Below, in pieces: positions 1 to 5,545 of a stretch of DNA of 10,374 nucleotides. The translations under genes and the position numbers were made by a program. Source of the DNA: Porphyromonadaceae bacterium UBA4259 (GTDB taxonomy: Bacteria > Bacteroidota > Bacteroidia > Bacteroidales > Muribaculaceae); the NCBI GenBank assembly GCA_002396125.1, contig DGWL01000077.1, forward strand, positions 61,969 to 72,342, read 5' to 3'. The notes below the pieces were generated by a model. That model worked only from the letters and a program-made list of their open reading frames with translations. It did not search any database and was not told the origin of the DNA. Positions within the stretch are counted from its first letter, which is position 1, and each line of letters opens with the position of its first letter.

Positions 1-270
1 AGCTTGAGCGCGCTGAGCCATAGCCAGCACGTCGTGCATGTCGCACTCGCCGCCACGCGGATTCACCCACACTCTGAATCGGGCTGCGTTGAGTCCCAGT
101 TCACGCATGAGCGTGATGTTGTCGCGTTCTTCTCCGTCGCGGTTATATAGTTTCACGCCACGGTGCTCGAGCTCGCTGGTTCCGCTAATGTCGGCACCAA
201 GCCAAAATTCCTGCGCACCGGCTCCTAGTGCCATCACGCAAGCTATAAAAAGAGTTGTGATTTTCTTCAT
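1..270 (-). CDS. Secreted GH53 arabinogalactan endo-beta-1,4-galactanase, N-terminal part (runs off left edge)
   Basis: Reading the minus strand from the ATG at 270-268 gives 90 open codons to the window edge. Residues 1-19 form a signal peptide (MKKITTLFIACVMALGAGA) before QEFWLGADIS. The mature start matches the conserved N-terminal part of glycoside hydrolase family 53: GADISGTSELEHRGVKLYN is the first barrel strand region, and NAARFRVWVNP is the second strand with the family's R-x-R/F-VW-NP signature. Family members hydrolyse beta-1,4-galactan, for example the galactan side chains of pectin, outside the cytoplasm. The two catalytic glutamates lie beyond the fragment and cannot be checked. 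A promoter of Bacteroidetes type sits 38 bp upstream. The membrane AraC-type regulator lies just upstream on the same strand, which suggests a galactan-use locus. The family call is firm; the exact substrate is inferred. Confidence 0.88.
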   Translation of the reverse strand, partial: MKKITTLFIACVMALGAGAQEFWLGADISGTSELEHRGVKLYNRDGEERDNITLMRELGLNAARFRVWVNPRGGECDMHDVLAMAQRAQA

Positions 271-307
271 TGCTTAGATTGTGAATAGTTTTGATATAGT
301 TTTCACA

Positions 308-339
308 CAAAGGTAATGCATTTTTTTAATAACACCAAT
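308..339 (-). promoter_or_regulatory. Bacteroidetes-type promoter for the GH53 gene
   Basis: On the minus strand TACCTTTG (315-308) matches the -7 consensus TAnnTTTG. ATTG (339-336) lies 20 bp upstream and resembles the -33 TTTG box. Transcription would start about 303, leaving a leader of roughly 33 nt before the ATG at 270. The good spacing supports independent transcription of the GH53 gene even though the regulator gene precedes it on the same strand. Confidence 0.6.
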
Positions 340-407
340 CTCATAGCAAGATTTATTGTTAGTGTTGTTGTGCAAGTGGCTGCAGGTGTGGGTTTTATTA
401 TCAGACA

Positions 408-1553
408 CTACGCATTTTTGTTGATTTCCATGCGTCGCTTGGCGTTTGACAAGGCTTGGCGTGAGGTGAAACCGCTCTCGGTTGCCACCTCGTCTTGTGT
501 GGCTAGAGGGTGTTGTTGCTTGTAGGTAGTGGCATGCTTCATGCGCAATGTGTTGACATAGAGGTAGAACCCGCCTAATTGCTCCTTAAACACTCGAGAA
601 ATATAGGTGCGACCGTAGGAACAACGCTCGGTAACGTCTTGAATGGTGAGATGTGGCTTGAGATAGAGTTTCTCGCCTTCAACGGTGGCTTTTATCTCGT
701 TCAGGATGCGGGTTGTGGTCTCGTCGAGTGGAATGCTGTCGGTGTTATCGCTCCCGGTGTCATCAGGTATGGTGGGCTGGGGAGTGCCTGAATGCTCGGT
801 TACAATCTCTTGGGTCGCTGGCGATTGCTGGTGCTTGTAGGATGGCAAGATGAGTATCAAGAGCCAGATGTTGAACACCACCAGCAGGCATTGCACAATG
901 GCAAGTACCAGCTGGCTGTCGGCAAAAAACAGCACCCACGACAACGCGCCAATGAACACCGGAACCCAAATCACCTTCTTGGCATAGGGCACCAGCATGT
1001 CGTCGGTGTTGGAGAAGTTGTCATTGATAACTTGCGTGAACCAGTGTTTCACATGCAATGCCGTCACTACCGAGAATATCATTGTCGCCACGCCCACCAC
1101 TATGGTTACCCACCACGTGGCGTTGAGCAGCGACTTGGAGTAGTTGAATCCCGGAATAATTGAGGCCAGAAACATCAGTGCCACTGAGCCAAGGGCTGCA
1201 ATAGCCAGCGCATTGGCAATCCGGTGCCAATTGCCCCACCTGGTGATGGAGTCAAAGAAGAAATAGAGCAGCACGCTGCAGTAGAAAAAGTGGGTGAGAG
1301 GGTAGTAGTTCTTTACCAGTTGCCATGCCTCGGGGTCGCTTGGATGCCATGCGTAGATGAGTAGCACCACGGGAATGAGATAGAACAGCGAGATGGCTTT
1401 GCGGGCAGGGTAATAGTAGTCTTTGTTGTCAACATAGGGGATGCACACATGAAAATATCTCACCGCCGCAAAAAACAAGCAGGACATAACGTAGGACATT
1501 GCCGCCAGGCTGTAAAACAATTGCAATTGACTGAGCATGGTGTTTAAAAACAT
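408..1553 (-). CDS. Membrane-anchored AraC-type transcriptional regulator (about 7 TM plus HTH)
   Basis: The 381-residue protein has an N-terminal membrane part with hydrophobic segments near residues 10-31, 52-68, 84-101, 113-134, 146-166, 195-211 and 214-236. A polar, Pro/Thr/Asp-rich linker follows (about 240-280), then a C-terminal AraC-family double helix-turn-helix (about 293-377). Diagnostic parts are LTIQDVTERCSYGRTYISRVF (first HTH), then LYVNTLRMKHA and EVATESGFTSRQALSNAKRR (second HTH with the GF-x-SR-x-x pattern). This arrangement is common in Bacteroidales and is thought to couple a membrane signal to DNA binding; the signal is unknown. It lies directly upstream of the GH53 gene on the same strand, with 137 bp between them and no clear terminator, so regulation of galactan genes is plausible but unproven. 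A second in-frame ATG (M6, 1538-1536) is an alternative start, favoured if the promoter element at 1565-1572 is used. Confidence 0.88.
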   Translation of the reverse strand: MFLNTMLSQLQLFYSLAAMSYVMSCLFFAAVRYFHVCIPYVDNKDYYYPARKAISLFYLIPVVLLIYAWHPSDPEAWQLVKNYYPLTHFFYCSVLLYFFFDSITRWGNWHRIANALAIAALGSVALMFLASIIPGFNYSKSLLNATWWVTIVVGVATMIFSVVTALHVKHWFTQVINDNFSNTDDMLVPYAKKVIWVPVFIGALSWVLFFADSQLVLAIVQCLLVVFNIWLLILILPSYKHQQSPATQEIVTEHSGTPQPTIPDDTGSDNTDSIPLDETTTRILNEIKATVEGEKLYLKPHLTIQDVTERCSYGRTYISRVFKEQLGGFYLYVNTLRMKHATTYKQQHPLATQDEVATESGFTSRQALSNAKRRMEINKNA

Positions 1554-1564
1554 TAATACAAGGG

Positions 1565-1572
1565 CAAAATTA
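1565..1572 (-). promoter_or_regulatory. Candidate -7 element (near) for the AraC-type regulator
   Basis: The minus strand reads TAATTTTG, a perfect TAnnTTTG match, but no TTTG-like -33 box is visible about 20 bp upstream. It would give a start near 1560, only a few bases before the ATG at 1553. That works well only if translation starts at M6 (1538). Confidence 0.35.
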
Positions 1573-1653
1573 TGGAAAATTTACATAAAAATGAAGAAAA
1601 ACAGCTTTTTTTGTTGCTTTGAACTTAAAGTTTCGTATTTGGACTGATTGTTA

Positions 1654-1661
1654 CAAATGTA
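1654..1661 (-). promoter_or_regulatory. Candidate -7 element (distal) for the AraC-type regulator
   Basis: The minus strand reads TACATTTG, another perfect TAnnTTTG match. It would give a leader of about 95 nt before the ATG at 1553. No convincing -33 TTTG is seen at the right spacing. The plus strand carries its own TACTTTTG match nearby at 1677-1684, so the region may hold divergent promoters. Confidence 0.35.
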
Positions 1662-1760
1662 TTACAATATTATTGCTACTTTTGTGTCGTTGATTACTTT
1701 ACATAAAGATATACTATAAATCAGAGTCCTATGAAAACTTGACAGGGATTAAAACCACAT

Positions 1761-1817
1761 CCCCTGCCGCGATCAAGCAATAATGCTGTCCTTGACGCCG
1801 GCAGGGGTTCCTTTTTT
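1761..1817 (+). terminator. Terminator-like hairpin with T-tract and no gene before it
   Basis: CCCCTGCCG (1761-1769) and CGGCAGGGG (1799-1807) are perfect 9-bp inverted repeats. An inner pair TCAAG (1773-1777) and CTTGA (1791-1795) continues the stem after a small internal loop. The hairpin is followed directly by TTCCTTTTTTC (1808-1818), the layout of a Rho-independent terminator on the plus strand. No coding region lies upstream on this strand; the nearest plus-strand signal is a TACTTTTG -7 match at 1677-1684 that lacks a good -33 box. It could end a small RNA of roughly 125 nt or be an isolated structure. Confidence 0.5.
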
Positions 1818-1876
1818 CACTGTCGATAGGCTGCTGCTTGCTACCTGAGCAATCCACATTGACAATCCTGCGCATG

Positions 1877-1900
1877 GTGATGCTTTTTGTGATGCTTTTT
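1877..1900 (+). repeat. Two 12-bp tandem repeats upstream of the promoter
   Basis: GTGATGCTTTTT occurs twice head to tail (1877-1888 and 1889-1900), ending 29 bp before the -33 box of the next gene. It could be a regulator-binding site or simply a slippage-prone duplication. Confidence 0.7.
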
Positions 1901-1929
1901 GAAGCTGTTGTAAAATATTTATTCTTTCT

Positions 1930-1961
1930 TTTGACAATTTCATAACTTTTTTCTAATTTTG
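1930..1961 (+). promoter_or_regulatory. Strong Bacteroidetes-type promoter for the secreted-protein operon
   Basis: TTTG (1930-1933) and TAATTTTG (1954-1961) match the -33 and -7 consensus exactly, with a 20-bp spacer. The expected start near 1966 leaves an AU-rich leader of about 65 nt. That leader has no Shine-Dalgarno sequence before the ATG at 2032, as is normal for Bacteroidetes. Confidence 0.8.
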
Positions 1962-2031
1962 TCACACATTATATATTATTGTCATCATTAACCAAAATTC
2001 AATATTTTTCCTTTTTATCAATAACTTTTTT

Positions 2032-5000
2032 ATGGCTAAAAAATTTTTACAAAGAATGCTCAGCTTCATCGCACTAATGATGCTGATGATGGCGACTTCG
2101 CTATCGGCCAGCGCAGCTTTCTATCTCAGGGGCTCGGTTGTTGGCTGGAATGAAGGCGTGGAAATGACCCAGGATGCCGATGGCTACTGGACCATTACTC
2201 GCGACTTTGCTGTCGATGAGCAGTTTAAGTTCTATGATTTGCAAGCCGGCTGGGTTGGAGCTCAGGCCGATGGCGAAACGTTCTGGATGACTGAGAGCCT
2301 GTTCAACAATGGCACTCTCATTAATGTTTTCTCAGGTGATGCCTACAAGAACTTGCAAGTGAAAAAGGCTGGAACCTACAAGATTATTCTTGATGCAAGC
2401 GGCAACCAGTTTAAGATGCGCATGGGCGCTGTGGCTCCAATCGAGGTTGAAACAGCTACCGGTGGCACGATTGCCGTCAACAAGTCAAGCGCCATTCCCG
2501 GCGAGACTATCACAATCACTGTTACACCTGGCGAGGGTAACTACATTGAGCGTGATAACATCACTGTTGAGAAGACAGTGAATGGAGGTTCGGCCCAAGC
2601 TCCAGGTCGCAATGCTACCGGACCTGGTGTGGGAAGTTTTGTCGACGTCAACGGTGACCCAACCAATAGCGTTGACCAAGTCAACACCTACACCTTCACT
2701 ATGCCTGAGGCTCCCTATGGAGTGATGGTAAGTGCCGAGTTCCTTGCTCGCATCGCTCTCACCGAGGACAATGTGGGCGACATCAGCGCACAGCCCTACA
2801 CCGGCGAAGAGATTAAACCGGGCGTGACTGTTACTGTCGATGGAAATGTGCTCACCGAGGGTGTTGACTACACAGTCACCTATAGTGACAATGTGAACCC
2901 GGGTGCTGCAACTGCAACAATCACCGGTATAGGCAAGTACACAGGCACTGTGACCACCAACTTCACCATTGCCCCAACTTCCTACAACATCACTGTTATT
3001 CAGCCGGAGAACGGTACTCTCAGCGCCAATAAGGAAACTGCTGTTGAGGCCGAGGCTGTTGAGCTCACAGCTAATCCAAACAAGGGCTATGAGCTTGATC
3101 ATTTCATCGTGACAAGAGTTGACAACGGCGTGTTGGTTCGTGTTCAGGATGATAACTCATTCCGCATGCCAGCTAGCGATGTAACTGTCACAGCTGTCTT
3201 CAGGCAGAAGATGGATGCCTTCTATATCGCTACCTCTACCAACTGGGAAACCCCTATTGCCATGACCTACAATGAGACCGATCGCAGCTTTAGCGCTAAG
3301 GTCTCTGTTACCAACGGCATGCAGTTCAAGTTCTTCGACGAGAACGATGATTGGTTTGGCCCCAACGGCGGTACAAGCAACTATAATGTTCATCGCAATC
3401 ATTGCACCGATATTGGTATGTGGGGTTCAACCGATAACAGCAACTTCCAGATTACTCTTGAAGGTGCTGATATCCTTGAGCTCACCTTCACGGTTAGTGC
3501 TCAACAGATGCTCACTGTCACCGGTTGGGACTATTTCATTACAGTTGCCCAAGCCGAGAATGGTAGTGTGAGCGTTGACAACACTGTTGTTAAGGAAGGC
3601 GATGTGATAACCGTCAACACAACTCCCAATGCCGGTTATGAGCTTGATGCCATCATCGTTACACAGGGCATCAATAAGTATCCTGTTAATGTTAATGAGG
3701 ATGGCACATTCACCATGCCTAGAGGCGATGTTGAAGTGAGCGCCACTTTCAAGGCAATTGAGTATACTATCACAGTTGTTCAACCCGAAAATGGTACAAT
3801 AGCTGTGGCCGACGACAAGACTACAGCTCACGTTGGCGATGTCATTACTCTCACCAACACTCCCAACGAGGATTGCATCTTCGTTAGTTACACCGTTACC
3901 GATGCCGAGAACAACCCCGTCACTGTTGAGAACAACCAGTTCACAATGCCTGCCAGCAATGTCACAGTGAGTGCCACCTTCCGCGCACTCGACATTAACT
4001 ACGTTATCAAGTGGGGCATTGGCGACAACTGGGGGGAGACTGTTAATGACGTAGTGCTCACTAAGGATGAAGCCGGCAAGTGGACTGCTGCCGGCGTTGA
4101 AATGCCTGCCGATGCTAAATTCAAGGTTGTTAAGGTTGCTGCCGACGGTGAAAACGATCCCGTTCTCACATGGCTTGGAGGCGACAATGTCACTATCACA
4201 GCCGAGATGCTTGGTCAAGAGATTCAGCTTGCCAAGACAGGTCAGAATATTGCCTTCAGCAATGCCGGAACCTACGGTTTCAGCTTCGATCCCGCTACTG
4301 GCAAACTCGTTGTTACCGGTGACTTCTACTACAATATCACTGTTGCCGAGACCACTAACGGCACCGTGACTACCAATCCTGCCGACAAGGCAAAGGCCGG
4401 CGCCGAGGTTGCAGTGACTGTAACTCCAGCCGATGGCTACGAGATTGAATCGTTGACCTACACCGTTGAGGGCGGCGAACCTGTTGCTATCGAGGACAAC
4501 AAGTTCACCATGCCTGCCGCTGATGTTACCATCAACGCCACCTTCAAGACTATCATCAACTACTTCAACCTCAAGTTTGATGCCCAGAACACAGGTGGTA
4601 CCGTTGCCGTTAAGGCAAATGGCACTGCTATCGAGTCGATGGCGCAAGTGGCCGAGGGCGTTCTTGTTAAGGTTACTGTAACTCCAGCCGAGAACTACGA
4701 GGTTGAGAGCTTCAAGGTTGTTGAGGGTATTGTGATGATTGTTGACGATGAGCCCTATGACGACGAGTTTGGAGCTCCACGCATCAATGCTGTGGGCGAT
4801 GAGGTGGATTACACCATTGAGGACGGCGTTTACAACTTCGTGATGCCATCAAGCGATGCTACAATCCTCGTTACATTCAAGCTGTCTCAAGTTGAACTCG
4901 AGGGTGTGGCATTCACTGCCGACCGCCACTGGGCTACCTACTACAACGGCACTCAAGACCTTGAACTCCCCGAGGGTGTTAAGGCCTATGTTGTCGACGA

Positions 5001-5466
5001 CGTGGTGAACGATGCTACCGCTATCACCGAGATTGCTTACATTCCCGCCGGAGTGGGCGTCCTTCTCTATAGCGATGTTGAGGGAGAGAATCTCAAGACC
5101 AACATCTACAGTGGCATCACTTCAACCTTCGAGAGCTTGCTCGTGGGTAGCGATGAGGGTCAGGCCATTACCAATGGCTATGTGCTCTACAACGACACCT
5201 TCATCCGCAGCAAGGAAGGCACAGTGGCTGCTCACCGCTGCTACTTGCCAATGACCGAGGTTCCTGCCGGTGCTCCCGCTATCCTCAAGATTGGCGTGAG
5301 TGGTCTGCCCACCGCTATTCAGGACATCATTGCCGAGGGCAACGTGGCTGGCATCAAGTATGTCAACCTCAATGGTCTCACAAGCAATGAGCCATTCCGC
5401 GGAGTGAACATCGCTGTAATCACTCTCAACGATGGCACTACTCGCACTATCAAAGTTGTGAAGTAA
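2032..5466 (+). CDS. Large secreted modular protein with InlB-type repeats and SusE/F- or CBM-like beta modules
   Basis: The protein has 1144 residues. Residues 1-29 are a signal peptide ending SASAA. Visible modules in order are: a beta module beginning FYLRGSVVGWNEG (30-131), which resembles SusE/F or starch-binding domains; an InlB-type repeat with an AQAPG-containing insertion (138-237); an Ig-like repeat with YTGEEIKPGVTV and GKYTGTVTTNFTI (242-313); an InlB repeat (317-391); a second SusE/F-like module (395-500); two InlB repeats (501-575 and 577-651); a third beta module starting YVIKWGIGDNWG (657-764); two InlB repeats (766-839 and 844-950); a module shared with other Bacteroidales secreted proteins (957-1087); and a C-terminal tail (1105-1144) with PFRGVNIAV, DG and terminal KVVK. 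InlB repeats recur as NGT, then GYE, then FTMP, then ATF. No catalytic motif was recognised, so a cell-surface binding or adhesion role is inferred. The start is supported by the promoter and signal peptide. Confidence 0.85.
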   Translation: MAKKFLQRMLSFIALMMLMMATSLSASAAFYLRGSVVGWNEGVEMTQDADGYWTITRDFAVDEQFKFYDLQAGWVGAQADGETFWMTESLFNNGTLINVFSGDAYKNLQVKKAGTYKIILDASGNQFKMRMGAVAPIEVETATGGTIAVNKSSAIPGETITITVTPGEGNYIERDNITVEKTVNGGSAQAPGRNATGPGVGSFVDVNGDPTNSVDQVNTYTFTMPEAPYGVMVSAEFLARIALTEDNVGDISAQPYTGEEIKPGVTVTVDGNVLTEGVDYTVTYSDNVNPGAATATITGIGKYTGTVTTNFTIAPTSYNITVIQPENGTLSANKETAVEAEAVELTANPNKGYELDHFIVTRVDNGVLVRVQDDNSFRMPASDVTVTAVFRQKMDAFYIATSTNWETPIAMTYNETDRSFSAKVSVTNGMQFKFFDENDDWFGPNGGTSNYNVHRNHCTDIGMWGSTDNSNFQITLEGADILELTFTVSAQQMLTVTGWDYFITVAQAENGSVSVDNTVVKEGDVITVNTTPNAGYELDAIIVTQGINKYPVNVNEDGTFTMPRGDVEVSATFKAIEYTITVVQPENGTIAVADDKTTAHVGDVITLTNTPNEDCIFVSYTVTDAENNPVTVENNQFTMPASNVTVSATFRALDINYVIKWGIGDNWGETVNDVVLTKDEAGKWTAAGVEMPADAKFKVVKVAADGENDPVLTWLGGDNVTITAEMLGQEIQLAKTGQNIAFSNAGTYGFSFDPATGKLVVTGDFYYNITVAETTNGTVTTNPADKAKAGAEVAVTVTPADGYEIESLTYTVEGGEPVAIEDNKFTMPAADVTINATFKTIINYFNLKFDAQNTGGTVAVKANGTAIESMAQVAEGVLVKVTVTPAENYEVESFKVVEGIVMIVDDEPYDDEFGAPRINAVGDEVDYTIEDGVYNFVMPSSDATILVTFKLSQVELEGVAFTADRHWATYYNGTQDLELPEGVKAYVVDDVVNDATAITEIAYIPAGVGVLLYSDVEGENLKTNIYSGITSTFESLLVGSDEGQAITNGYVLYNDTFIRSKEGTVAAHRCYLPMTEVPAGAPAILKIGVSGLPTAIQDIIAEGNVAGIKYVNLNGLTSNEPFRGVNIAVITLNDGTTRTIKVVK

Positions 5467-5478
5467 AGAAAATGATTT

Positions 5479-5527
5479 AAGCCGGGAAGAAGTGCAATGC
5501 AGCGACATTGCACTTCAGTTCCGGCTT
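5479..5527 (+). other. Long intergenic hairpin without T-tract
   Basis: GAAGTGCAATG (5489-5499) pairs perfectly with CATTGCACTTC (5506-5516) around a 6-base loop. An outer stem AAGCCGG (5479-5485) pairs with CCGGCTT (5521-5527) after small bulges. No run of T follows, so it is not a standard intrinsic terminator. It lies 12 bp after the first secreted-protein gene and 18 bp before the second. It may protect the upstream mRNA end or set the expression ratio within the operon. Confidence 0.65.
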
Positions 5528-5545
5528 GATAAACACATTGTTGAC

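Noticed and set aside
38..277. Plus-strand open frame of 79 codons at the left edge
   Set aside because: It is the antisense of the GH53 gene, whose minus-strand product is clearly recognisable.
1729..1965. Open frame of 78 codons on the minus strand
   Set aside because: It covers the terminator hairpin, the 12-bp duplication and the plus-strand promoter, and the product shows no recognisable motif.
3427..4647. Long open frame on the minus strand inside the 1144-residue gene
   Set aside because: It is a by-product of the codon bias and repeats of the sense gene. The plus-strand product has a signal peptide, clear domains and a promoter.
5492..5545. Upstream start for the 746-residue protein
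   Set aside because: The ATG lies in the stem of the intergenic hairpin and adds 18 residues before the signal peptide.
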